From an uncultured Myxococcales bacterium (GTDB lineage: Bacteria > Myxococcota_A > Bradymonadia > UBA7976 > VGTA01), in NCBI GenBank assembly GCA_937146725.1, contig CAKZRU010000077.1, positions 1 through 64,000 of the forward strand: 64,000 nucleotides of DNA, in the 5' to 3' direction. A program made the position numbers and the translations under genes. Below, in pieces: positions 38,749 through 47,400 of this stretch. The notes under the pieces were generated by a model. That model saw only the letters and a program-made list of their open reading frames with translations, searched no databases and was not told where the DNA came from. Within the stretch, counting starts at the first letter, position 1. The number at the start of each line of letters is the position of its first letter.

Positions 38749-40548
38749 TTAATAACTTAGACTCGCCGGACGACTTTCGCTTGCTGCAGGACGGCTATCA
38801 TTTGATTTTTGTCGACGCGACTTTCTCATTTGTTTTTGACTTCGATAAGCTTCTAATTTTGTCAATGCAGCATCATTGTTTAAACTTTGTGCCCATGCAA
38901 TCCCCAACCGAATCGCGGTCATTCTTTGTTGATGGTAGGGATGCTTATCTATCCACAGTAAAAGACGATTTAAGGCTACTGACCTTTGCCCTTGCGCCCA
39001 AGTTTCAATCGCATCTTGCCATGGAGGAAGCGGAAGATTCATCTCGGTTCTTTGATCATCACTCAAACTGTCTTCTTCATCTTTAAATGAATCTAATCCT
39101 TCAGCTTCTTGAGGTGCTTCTTCTAGAGCAATTTTTTCTGTAGAGCGACCTGAACCAAAAGCTTGCTCCTGTTCTTGCTCTTGCTCTTGCATAGGGATTT
39201 CCTCTTGTGCCTGTTCTTGCTGATTCGCCTTCGATCGTGAATAGGTCGTTTGAGGCTGAGATTTAGGCACAGCGGAATCGTATGCCTTTAGGCTAGATGA
39301 AGTAGATGAAGAAGCTTTTTTAGCAGGAGCTGGCGGTGGCGGTGCAGGGGCAAAAGTAGGAGAGATAGAGGCTGAAGAACGAGTTGAACTTCGTTTTGTC
39401 TGTGGTTCGGCTTGAACGCTCCTATTGTTGGATTTTCCTGGCAAAGAGTCAGCGATTATTCCCTTCGTTTTGCTAATCGTACGACGAGCAGTTTTCTTTT
39501 GATTATCAGATTTACCCGAAGCTGACTTATTCGCAACTTGAGATCTAGCTTTTCTCTTTCTAACTTTGCTCTTTCTAGTTTTAGATTCTCTTGCCTTCTT
39601 TGCTTTTCGAGCTTGTCTGCGAGAAGTCTTTTTCTTTAGATTGCGTTTTGATCTTGATGTACGCTTGGGCTTACTTTTAGGCTTACTTTTGGGTTTATTT
39701 TTTGCTTCACTTTTAGCAAGTTTAACTCGTGGCTTTGCTTCAGCCGGTTGACGTTTATTTGTATCACTTAGTTCTAATTCAACAACTTGGTCATCCCTTT
39801 GACTCTTTTGAGCAAGATGATCAGCCGGAATAGGTTCTTCCAAAAGACCACTTAACTCATCTTCTTGAGCTATGAGTTGGTTTGATCCCCTTGGACTTTG
39901 GTTTAGGTTCTGAATCTGTGCAAACTTTTCATTGAGTTCTTCAGAATCTTTTTCAATAAGGCCTTTATCGGCAGGAGTGTTGGTAAATTGGGGCTTGGTA
40001 AATTGGGGCTTGACCGATTGAGAACTCATCATATGAAAAGGAGCATCAAGCTGGGGCTCATTCATACTGACTTGCAGAGACCAAGTACCGATCAAGGCGA
40101 GTCCCATGATAAAGGCCAATGATATCGGATGGCCTAATGATAAGGATTGGCTCCATGCCAAAAACTTTTGCCACAGAGAGAAGGGCTGAGATGAAGCCTG
40201 AACAAATGAACTGTTTTGTTGGGCTTGAGCGATATTAATGGCAAACTTCATCACCTGATCTTTGCCTTGCTCATTTAAGCCCATTGGACCTTGCACCATA
40301 GGTTCATAATCATTGGCAGACCTAGTAAACTCTTTTAAGTTTTGCGAAAACTCTTGCCATTCAGAGTTATGCTCATCCGAATAAGCTCTGCCAAGTTCTG
40401 CAGCTTGAGCTTGCTCAACTACACTAAAGTCTTCGGGATAAAGCTCTACCATCATGGCCCAAGCCTCATCTTTGATGATCTCTGCTTCCTTGTTTGGTGC
40501 TTCTTGCAAACTTTCTTCAAATCCAACTTTTAATTGATCTTGACTCAT
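38749..40548 (-). CDS. Single-pass membrane protein coupled to an ECF sigma factor; putative anti-sigma
   Basis: A 599-residue protein whose ATG overlaps the sigma factor stop (ATGA), with AGGA ahead. This position usually marks an anti-sigma factor. The cytoplasmic N-terminal 140 residues are acidic and lack the HxxxCxxC zinc motif of common anti-sigma domains. One transmembrane helix lies at about 157-175 (ISLAFIMGLALIGTWSLQV). The large outer part contains a Ser/Lys/Arg-rich tract (about 280-340; KSKPKSKPK), a Pro patch (APAPPPPAPAKK), a Glu/Gln run, and a helical C-terminal domain of about 80 residues (LPLPPWQDAIETWAQGQRSV) that may be TPR-like. The anti-sigma role is inferred from gene order and topology alone. 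Confidence 0.6.
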   Translation of the reverse strand: MSQDQLKVGFEESLQEAPNKEAEIIKDEAWAMMVELYPEDFSVVEQAQAAELGRAYSDEHNSEWQEFSQNLKEFTRSANDYEPMVQGPMGLNEQGKDQVMKFAINIAQAQQNSSFVQASSQPFSLWQKFLAWSQSLSLGHPISLAFIMGLALIGTWSLQVSMNEPQLDAPFHMMSSQSVKPQFTKPQFTNTPADKGLIEKDSEELNEKFAQIQNLNQSPRGSNQLIAQEDELSGLLEEPIPADHLAQKSQRDDQVVELELSDTNKRQPAEAKPRVKLAKSEAKNKPKSKPKSKPKRTSRSKRNLKKKTSRRQARKAKKARESKTRKSKVRKRKARSQVANKSASGKSDNQKKTARRTISKTKGIIADSLPGKSNNRSVQAEPQTKRSSTRSSASISPTFAPAPPPPAPAKKASSSTSSSLKAYDSAVPKSQPQTTYSRSKANQQEQAQEEIPMQEQEQEQEQAFGSGRSTEKIALEEAPQEAEGLDSFKDEEDSLSDDQRTEMNLPLPPWQDAIETWAQGQRSVALNRLLLWIDKHPYHQQRMTAIRLGIAWAQSLNNDAALTKLEAYRSQKQMRKSRRQKSNDSRPAASESRPASLSY

Positions 40549-41225
40549 CTTTGTTCCTCCTTAGCAAGCGCTGTTAAGGAAGTAGATGACTCAAGTTGTG
40601 GTACAAAGTCACTGAGCTGTTTTTTGAGAGAATCTAAGGCATATCTCATACGACTTTTGACAGTATTCTCAGACAGGGATAAGGTTTCAGCAATTTCATT
40701 AAACTTGAGGCCATGTATATTTCTAAGTAGAAAGATTTCTTTTTGGTCAGGATTAATCTCGTTTAGAGCCTGTTCTAGTCTGGCTAAAAACTCTTTTTGT
40801 GCCACTTCTTCAACGCTGTCTAGTCCCTCTGCTTTGAGAACTTGATGTAAAGACAGGCTATCCTCTCCATGGATAGGCGCATCTAAACTTGTTGTTTGAT
40901 GTTTGCGTTTACGCAAGTAATCAATACTTCTGTTTCGTGCAATAGTATATAACCAGGCACTTAAAGGTGAACTAGAGTCATAACGATGAGCATGTTGGGC
41001 GAGTTTCATAAAAGTATCTTGTAAAATGTCACGGGCGCTTTCTTCATCTTGCATACGTTTCAAAATAAACAAGAAAAGTGGCCTTTCCATTCGATTAACG
41101 ATAAGAGCAAATGCTTCGGCCCGACCCTTGTTGAACTCTTGAATAAGTTCCTCATTAGTCATTGAATCCATTGAGCGTTGTCTTCTTCTAGAAAAGAGAG
41201 CCATCACTAATATATTTAGAAGCAT
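40545..41225 (-). CDS. ECF-type RNA polymerase sigma factor
   Basis: A 226-residue sigma-70 family protein with only regions 2 and 4. Region 2 is at about 45-115 (DEESARDILQDTFMKLAQ, SAWLYTIARNRSIDYLRKR). Region 4 is at about 160-215 (NEINPDQKEIFLLRNIHGL, FNEIAETLSLSENTVKSRM). It directs RNA polymerase to a specific promoter set, probably in response to an envelope signal relayed by the coupled downstream membrane protein. GGAG sits 5 bases before the ATG at 41225; the two internal Met codons lack this. The 134-base gap upstream carries a candidate promoter, so the pair is probably an independent unit. Confidence 0.93.
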   Translation of the reverse strand: MLLNILVMALFSRRRQRSMDSMTNEELIQEFNKGRAEAFALIVNRMERPLFLFILKRMQDEESARDILQDTFMKLAQHAHRYDSSSPLSAWLYTIARNRSIDYLRKRKHQTTSLDAPIHGEDSLSLHQVLKAEGLDSVEEVAQKEFLARLEQALNEINPDQKEIFLLRNIHGLKFNEIAETLSLSENTVKSRMRYALDSLKKQLSDFVPQLESSTSLTALAKEEQR

Positions 41226-41268
41226 GTATTCTCCTATCTACGCATCACTCATTTCAAAGGGTCTATGC

Positions 41269-41297
41269 ACTTTACTAATAAAGCTTTTAATGTGCAA
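41269..41297 (-). promoter_or_regulatory. Candidate promoter for the ECF sigma gene
   Basis: On the minus strand TTGCAC (41292-41297) and TAAAGT (41269-41274) are 17 bases apart, about 37 bases before the leader end. Consensus match only. Confidence 0.3.
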
Positions 41298-41359
41298 AAC
41301 CTTAAAACTTCAAGGCAATTTTACTTTTACCACTGTTCATGATCTTAAACAAAGAATGA

Positions 41360-42829
41360 CTAGATTTGAGTTCGCCAACCAATAGCCAATAGACCCTGAG
41401 GTGCTGACCACTCTTCCACTCTTCTTTGTTCGACATTATAAGTAAAGAATGAGGTAGCATTGACCCAAGCCACTTGCTTTCCATCCGATGAAACGGCCAA
41501 CTGTGTTGCACTAGACTGGCTGACACATTGTGTAGGATGTGATGCCCCACTACTCACCCAAATATCTCCGTTACGGGTCATCCAAGTAAGGGTGGCTGCT
41601 TCGGTACTTGCTGCCTGCATAATGGGCCGTTCATTTAACTCTCCGCCAATAACAACATCTTCCCCATTACTGATTCGGCGACAAATCGGCAAGAACCGAT
41701 TTTCACTCACGCCCTTAAAAAAGAAGGCAAGATTTCCTTTTTGGCAAACTGATGGCGCTAAGGGAACAGACTTTATGGAAGAACCAATCACTCGAGTTTG
41801 AACTTGACGGCTTTTCTTAAATCGACCTTCCCTAAGATCTAATCTTTCATCAGGACGTTCTGTAAAGATAATGAATCCTGTTTCACTAAAAAACTTAGCC
41901 CCAAACATGTCATGATCATCACTCACCGGATTGGTAATAAAGCCCTGTAGTTCGCGTCCACGAAAATATATGACCTCATGTTGTCCATCTCTACTACGCT
42001 CAACAATTAATCGTTGTTTACGTGGACTTTGACTGACATGAATGATGGAGCCTTCAAGTTCAATTTGACGAATAATTCGGTCATCATCCATCATTCTAAC
42101 CAAAGTATCTCCTTGCCTTTCTATGGCAATCCCATCACCTAAACCACGGGCTTTAGGCGATAAATCAGCTTGACTGATGAGTCGCCAGCCTCTTGGAGGT
42201 GGAGCGAGTCCATTGGTCATGGACATAGAGGGTTCATCCATCGGAACGGATGAAAAGGCATCATTATGATAGGTTGTCGCTTGCGCCCCTACAGTTTGTC
42301 CCAAAGCCTGTTCATATGGATCTTGGCCTAACCCACTGGGCTGTGGAGCCTGAGCATATAAAGAGTTACGAGTCATTTGCTGTTGGCTTTTAGCTGCAAT
42401 ATTCATCGTAACCATAGATTGATCTTGGCTACTTTGGGTGAGTGCTTGTAAGTACTCATCTTTACTTGAGACTGTTGCGGCTTTGTTCGCTTCCGGGATG
42501 CTTCTCACATTCACAGCAGAGCTTCCCGTAGAGTTTACCGGAAGACGTTCTTGGGCTTCAATCAGCTGAAGTGTACCACCATGGGCGATTAACTCGGCTT
42601 GAACCATAGGAGAGAATGGCTCACCTTCAAAAAGATGAATACTCCACTGCTGTGAGCTACACTTTGGGCATTGCCCTCCTCTTTTCCATAAAACAGAAAA
42701 ATGGTCTACGCATAGGGCAACCTGCTTACACTGATTACAGGTAGCAGAGCTCGATTGGCCAGTGATCGCGACTCTAGGAATCCAAAGATTTCGTTCACAT
42801 CCTCTTGCATTACAGCTGATCTGCCCCAT
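41360..42829 (-). CDS. Zinc-ribbon protein with beta-propeller-like C-terminus
   Basis: A 489-residue protein of unknown function. The first 65 residues hold several Cys pairs (CNARGCERN, CNQCKQVALCVDH, CPKCSS), pointing to one or two zinc ribbons or treble clefs. A low-complexity Gln/Ser/Met-rich linker follows (about 105-210). The C-terminal 270 residues show short beta repeats (WRLISQADLSPKARGLGDG, TLTWMTRNGDIWVSSG, VSSDGKQVAWVNATSFF) like a TolB-type propeller. No signal peptide is seen. I start at the ATG 1 bp after the upstream stop (TAGCATG), not at the TTG seven codons earlier; the two genes are clearly coupled. Confidence 0.65.
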   Translation of the reverse strand: MGQISCNARGCERNLWIPRVAITGQSSSATCNQCKQVALCVDHFSVLWKRGGQCPKCSSQQWSIHLFEGEPFSPMVQAELIAHGGTLQLIEAQERLPVNSTGSSAVNVRSIPEANKAATVSSKDEYLQALTQSSQDQSMVTMNIAAKSQQQMTRNSLYAQAPQPSGLGQDPYEQALGQTVGAQATTYHNDAFSSVPMDEPSMSMTNGLAPPPRGWRLISQADLSPKARGLGDGIAIERQGDTLVRMMDDDRIIRQIELEGSIIHVSQSPRKQRLIVERSRDGQHEVIYFRGRELQGFITNPVSDDHDMFGAKFFSETGFIIFTERPDERLDLREGRFKKSRQVQTRVIGSSIKSVPLAPSVCQKGNLAFFFKGVSENRFLPICRRISNGEDVVIGGELNERPIMQAASTEAATLTWMTRNGDIWVSSGASHPTQCVSQSSATQLAVSSDGKQVAWVNATSFFTYNVEQRRVEEWSAPQGLLAIGWRTQI

Positions 42830-42830
42830 G

Positions 42831-44393
42831 CTATTTCTTCTTTCCACCAAAGATGACTCTCAAGATTTGAGAGAATGCGCCAATGCCTAAAATAACAATT
42901 AAAAAGATCATCCCGACCCGAGCGCGATTGTCAGGACGAGGCATCAGCTCATCAGCAATCACTAACATTTCTCGAGGTGGAACTTGAGGTGTTTCTTGGG
43001 CACGAGCTTCTTTGAGATAGTCGTTAGCCAAACGAGGGTCGTCTTCGATCAATCTAATGATTGCTAAACGAGCTAAGGTATCTATGAGCCTAACTTTATC
43101 GATAATTTCTTCGCTCATTTGTACAGCTGCCCGATACCAATGAACCGAACTTTCTAAGTCAAAGTCAAAAAAGGAAAGATCGCCGCGGGTACGCATGAAT
43201 TCTGCGGCTCGTGCACGATAGAAAGGGTGTCCAAAACATACGGTTTGGCCAAGATTTAAATAAGCTCTTGCGGCAAGTAAAAGCTTTTCATTGATGGCTC
43301 TTTGGGCACCCATATCAATATAACTGCACACCACTTTGGCAACTTGACTTGCTTCAGGACTCAACTTGTACTGTTGCCAAAAAATAGCAGCTGAAGTCGC
43401 ATGAGAGATGGCTGCTGATTGATCCCCTTTGGCTCTCGCTTTAAACATATCTTTAAGATAGCTTTCCGCGCCAAGAATTCCTTTCTTCATCGCAAGTTCG
43501 CGATCTTTGGTAAATCGAGCTTCTAATTTTTTGGCCGATTCAAGTTCATTACGATTCTTAAGTGCTTGTATAACTGTGATCTTAGGAAGCAAGGCAAATG
43601 CGAGTTGAATATCATCAAAGCCTCGATCTTTGGACCACCCCTTACTCTGAAGAACAGTGGGCAGGGCTGAGACTCCATGAAGCTCAATGGCATTTCTGAG
43701 CGAAACTCTAGGATCAGGTAAGGACTCATAGCCTTCTGGCCAGGTTGGAGACTCCAAGTTATCTTTTGCTTGAAAAGGGTTTAAATTAGGTAATAAGCGA
43801 CTTAATAAGACATTAACCGGTGTATACCGAGCAGCATAGGCTAATAAAGCAGCTTTTAGTGGTGTAAGAGGTCCAGCCTCTAGCCATGACTGGCCCATAA
43901 CAGCCGTACTTTGCTTTAATCTTGAGATATTGCGATTTAGATGTTGTGCACCTAATAACGAAGCCATACTCAAGCCTCGATTAACATCTACACCGGCGGT
44001 TTGTAGCTGTAATCTTGCCCAAATTGTATTGCCAGGTAGCTGATTGAGAGCAACACCCCAATGCTCAAGTTTAATCTGTCCATCAACTGTTAAAGGCCGA
44101 TCCTTATCTAAAAGATCTTTCGCCGGTATCTCATCATCATTCCAAGTCTCGCCAGCAGCAAGACGTCCGATCATTCGAGTACCACGCTGTACATCTAAAA
44201 GATCGGCAGCGCTTTGATTTTTTAGACTAAACTGTCCTCGATCTTGATTGAGTAAGACTTGAGCATCTGCAAGATGGCTTTGGGTATTGAGCAAACAAAA
44301 GACGAGTATTGTACTTAGAAAACCAGAATAAACTGCTACAGTTCTACCGATCAAAATCAGCCTTGTTGGCCTTTTGTGACTCATAGTTTTCAT
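42831..44393 (-). CDS. Membrane protein with helical repeats, unknown function
   Basis: A 520-residue protein. A hydrophobic N-terminal segment (about 15-38) acts as signal or anchor, and a second one near the end (about 495-515, GMIFLIVILGIGAFSQ) is followed by a GGKKK tail. The central part is mostly helical and likely TPR-like, with Ala-rich pairs such as KLLLAARAYLNLGQTVCFGH, YRARAAEFMRTRGDLSFFDF and SVHWYRAAVQMSEEIIDKV. It is exported with both ends near the membrane. The gene ends one base before the zinc-ribbon gene, so they probably work together. I do not recognise a family. Confidence 0.65.
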   Translation of the reverse strand: MKTMSHKRPTRLILIGRTVAVYSGFLSTILVFCLLNTQSHLADAQVLLNQDRGQFSLKNQSAADLLDVQRGTRMIGRLAAGETWNDDEIPAKDLLDKDRPLTVDGQIKLEHWGVALNQLPGNTIWARLQLQTAGVDVNRGLSMASLLGAQHLNRNISRLKQSTAVMGQSWLEAGPLTPLKAALLAYAARYTPVNVLLSRLLPNLNPFQAKDNLESPTWPEGYESLPDPRVSLRNAIELHGVSALPTVLQSKGWSKDRGFDDIQLAFALLPKITVIQALKNRNELESAKKLEARFTKDRELAMKKGILGAESYLKDMFKARAKGDQSAAISHATSAAIFWQQYKLSPEASQVAKVVCSYIDMGAQRAINEKLLLAARAYLNLGQTVCFGHPFYRARAAEFMRTRGDLSFFDFDLESSVHWYRAAVQMSEEIIDKVRLIDTLARLAIIRLIEDDPRLANDYLKEARAQETPQVPPREMLVIADELMPRPDNRARVGMIFLIVILGIGAFSQILRVIFGGKKK

Positions 44394-44461
44394 AAACTTG
44401 CCCCGCCCTTAAATTATACTCTAAATACTTATTCTGTCTTTACTTAATGAAAAAGGATTAT

Positions 44462-45649
44462 CTAACTTTTAAACAGGGAAGACAAGAGTCCTCCTCGTTT
44501 TTCATTGCTCTTAAAAGGTAGTTTTTCAATCACTTGCTCAGCAAGTTCTCCAAAGTTTTGCGATAAAGAGCTTTCCGGTTGACTGATGACAATGGGTTTA
44601 CCCTCGTCACCACCACGTTGAGTTGGTTCATCCAATGGGAAACGTACTAGAACTTGAGTGCCAAAATGAACGCACATTCTTTCTGTACCACCTTGGTTGA
44701 AAGGTGCGCTTTCGTGTCCACACTCACCACAGATATAATAGCTCATATTTTCGACCACACCCAAGATCGGAATGTTCACTTTACGGAACATTTGCATCCC
44801 CTTGATTGCATCAGCAACGCTAAGTTCACTTGGGGTTGTCACCATAATTGCGCCAGTAATTGATGCTGATTGAGTCAGGGTTAATTGAGCATCTCCGGTT
44901 CCCGGCGGAAGGTCGATAATCAGATAATCAAGTTCTTCCCAATGAGTCTCATCTAAAAACTGCTTAACGATTGAGCCGACGATTGGACCACGCCAAATCA
45001 CAGGCGTTTCTTCATCGATTAAAAAGCCGATCGACATAATCTTAACCCCATAAGACTCAATGGGAATAAACTTTTTCAGTTTGTCATCCGCTTTAACCTT
45101 AGCACCATTTACGCCAAAAATAATTGGTGCTGAAGGACCATACATATCAATATCGCATAGACCCACTTTAGCACCGGCTTTACTCAAGCTAATCGCCAGA
45201 TTGGCGGCAATCGTAGACTTGCCAACGCCACCTTTTCCACTTCCAATTGCAATCATATGCTTGATTTGTGCACTTCCGCTTGTTGTGGACTGTGCTGAAG
45301 TATTTGCTGAAGCACTAGCCTCGCTTCCTTGACGAGCGCCTCCTGAATCATAGGTACTAAGACCGGCCTCGCTGTTGGTTGAGCCACTAGCTGCCTTGTT
45401 TGTACTCATATCAGGGACTTCACTATCGATTTCAACGTCATTAATCCCCTCTAGCTGTACCAAGGTATCATAAATCACATCTTCGACAGCATGTCGGGTA
45501 TCGCGATCAATGCCTTCCGGAAATTGAATCGACAAGTTGAGGTCTCCATCATTAATGTCGATATCGCCAACCATTCCACTATCAACAATACTTTGATTAT
45601 TGGGTCCTGTAATAGGCTTGAGAGCCTCTAAAATCTTTGCTTTATCCAT
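44462..45649 (-). CDS. Mrp/ApbC-type Fe-S carrier ATPase
   Basis: A 395-residue cytoplasmic P-loop protein of the Mrp/NBP35 family, which carries iron-sulfur clusters to target enzymes. The N-terminal MIP18/DUF59-type domain is at about 1-85 (ILEALKPITGPNNQSIVDSG). A Ser/Gly-rich linker follows to about 125. The deviant Walker A is GSGKGGVGKSTIAANLA. Other family marks are DIDMYGPSAPIIFG, WRGPIVGSIVKQFL, LIIDLPPGTGDAQLTL, and ENMSYYICGECGHES with the CxxC that binds the cluster. AAGGTGAAC gives a strong ribosome binding site. The Fe-S-rich FadH encoded elsewhere in the window could be a client, but that is only inference. Confidence 0.93.
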   Translation of the reverse strand: MDKAKILEALKPITGPNNQSIVDSGMVGDIDINDGDLNLSIQFPEGIDRDTRHAVEDVIYDTLVQLEGINDVEIDSEVPDMSTNKAASGSTNSEAGLSTYDSGGARQGSEASASANTSAQSTTSGSAQIKHMIAIGSGKGGVGKSTIAANLAISLSKAGAKVGLCDIDMYGPSAPIIFGVNGAKVKADDKLKKFIPIESYGVKIMSIGFLIDEETPVIWRGPIVGSIVKQFLDETHWEELDYLIIDLPPGTGDAQLTLTQSASITGAIMVTTPSELSVADAIKGMQMFRKVNIPILGVVENMSYYICGECGHESAPFNQGGTERMCVHFGTQVLVRFPLDEPTQRGGDEGKPIVISQPESSLSQNFGELAEQVIEKLPFKSNEKRGGLLSSLFKS

Positions 45650-45765
45650 TGTTCACCTTGTAGGGTCTAGATTTTGAAAAATATTATCTCTAACCCTTTT
45701 TTGATGCAGATCTTAGTCTGCTAGATTCTGATTTTTAAATAGAGTGAAATATTCGTCTAAACGAG

Positions 45766-47400
45766 TTAAAAACGCGCTTGCGCAATAAAGCGTCCGCCAT
45801 AAATACTGTCAAGCTTTAGATCGGCATCAAAGGCATTTCCAGGCACAAAGTATGCACCTTCAAAGCCAAGATTAACTTGGGTTACTCTTGATAGGTTCAC
45901 TAAGAAACGCAACCCTAAGTCAAACTCGGTGCCCAAATAACGTCCACCTTGTCCACCGAGAAGGTTTACCGGATAGCCACCGTTAAATCGTGAGTTTCTT
46001 GGGTCAGCCAAAGGGACTTCTCCCCAAGCCATTAAAGGACCACCATAGACTTCAAGACCATTATACAAGCGATACCATGCTTTGGGGAACACTGCGATTG
46101 TGTTGGTCACACTTCCACGGCTTGGGAATCTATCTAAGTCTTCATTGGGTCTTCCGACTAGGTTTGGATCACTCGCTGTCACTGGTGCTCGACCGGTATG
46201 AGAAGCAATCACATGCCTAAATAATAAAAGACCTAGCTCATAGTTAGGGTCGGCCTTAAATGCATTTTGGGCTCCATCATCAAAGTTTTGATCTCCGGTC
46301 GCATAAACAAAATCTAAAACAGCACCACTGGTTTTGCCTTGAAGCTTAATCTTACTCGCGAGTGCAAATTGTACAACATCACTCTTTGGCGCTTCAACAC
46401 TAGGTGCTAAGGTCGTAGTTCCGGTGATAAAAACGGTTTCTAGTTCAGCATGAAGCTTAAGATTTTTGCCAAGCTTCCATCGATCTTTGGCATACAAGTC
46501 AAAAACCTTTACCTGCGTTTTTTTGTTTCGCTCTACGCCTTCAAGTACTTGGGGAATATCTTGGTCACGAACAACCATATACGCGCCAATACTTCTAGTG
46601 CGCTTATATCCATAAATAGCAGCAAAGATAAATTGCTGAGCAGTATCATCATTAAGCATAATGTCGTCAGAGGCCACTTTATCAAAAGCGATATTCAACA
46701 TGATGCTTGAGCGAGTTGAGACCATGGATGATAGCATAACTCTGTTCACTCGATCGCCACCACGTGGGTCTCCAAAATAAGCACTTTTAGGTGTCCAACC
46801 ATGCGCACCATCATTGGCTAAAAGCCCTAAGCCCCAATGACTAGTCATTCGACCGGCGGATACAATAAAAAATGGACTCAACATCAAGCGAGCATAGGCT
46901 TTTCTGATCGCATTAAACTCCGGGTTTTGGCTCATAGGTAATGCGAGAGCATCTATATCGCTTTCACCACCTCTAAAAAAGCCGCTGATAAAATCTTGCT
47001 CATAGTGTAGTGACAGTCTAATTAAAGCAGAAAACTTATCTAAAGTATCAATATTAAGTCCAAGTCTTAATTGAGTATTATAGGCATTTCTTGGTTCATA
47101 ACTTAATCGACCGGCTTGAGCGTCGGTAAACACTGAGTCACCCATATCAAGAGCCGAAGCTGACCAAGCGCTTTGGGTGACCAATGCGGGTATCTCAAAG
47201 CGAATGCCATTCAGCGCAAATCTAGAAGTAGGTCTATGCTTGCACTTGGCTTGTTTGCCCACATTGAATACACAGGCTTGTGACTTAGCATAGGCAATTG
47301 GTGCGCTGATCTGTGCACAAACAGCAAAGCTGATAACGATGAAAAAAGGATAGAAAAACGACTTTAATAAAGGTTTTTTAAGCGCTTGGTACTGATTCAT
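45766..47400 (-). CDS. Outer membrane beta-barrel protein, TIGR04551-like
   Basis: A 544-residue exported protein with an N-terminal signal peptide (about 13-38, FFYPFFIVISFAVCAQISA). The rest shows alternating hydrophobic strands, such as RLGLNIDTLDKFSALIRLSL, typical of a beta-barrel, and it ends in an aromatic residue (Phe), as outer membrane proteins do. The motifs GRMTSHWGLGLLANDG and YFGDPRGGDRVNRVML resemble, from memory, the myxobacterial family TIGR04551. The ligand or transported molecule is unknown. Its ATG overlaps the stop of the 489-residue gene upstream by 4 bp (ATGA), so both are made from one transcript. Confidence 0.68.
   Translation of the reverse strand: MNQYQALKKPLLKSFFYPFFIVISFAVCAQISAPIAYAKSQACVFNVGKQAKCKHRPTSRFALNGIRFEIPALVTQSAWSASALDMGDSVFTDAQAGRLSYEPRNAYNTQLRLGLNIDTLDKFSALIRLSLHYEQDFISGFFRGGESDIDALALPMSQNPEFNAIRKAYARLMLSPFFIVSAGRMTSHWGLGLLANDGAHGWTPKSAYFGDPRGGDRVNRVMLSSMVSTRSSIMLNIAFDKVASDDIMLNDDTAQQFIFAAIYGYKRTRSIGAYMVVRDQDIPQVLEGVERNKKTQVKVFDLYAKDRWKLGKNLKLHAELETVFITGTTTLAPSVEAPKSDVVQFALASKIKLQGKTSGAVLDFVYATGDQNFDDGAQNAFKADPNYELGLLLFRHVIASHTGRAPVTASDPNLVGRPNEDLDRFPSRGSVTNTIAVFPKAWYRLYNGLEVYGGPLMAWGEVPLADPRNSRFNGGYPVNLLGGQGGRYLGTEFDLGLRFLVNLSRVTQVNLGFEGAYFVPGNAFDADLKLDSIYGGRFIAQARF

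Noticed and set aside
41302..41550. 82-residue minus-strand frame overlapping the zinc-ribbon gene end
   Set aside because: It lies mostly inside the real gene in another frame and has no ribosome binding site or recognisable motif.
42827..42855. Longer N-terminus (TTG start) for the zinc-ribbon gene
   Set aside because: The TTG lies inside the upstream gene, whereas the ATG directly follows its stop and begins right before the first Cys motif.
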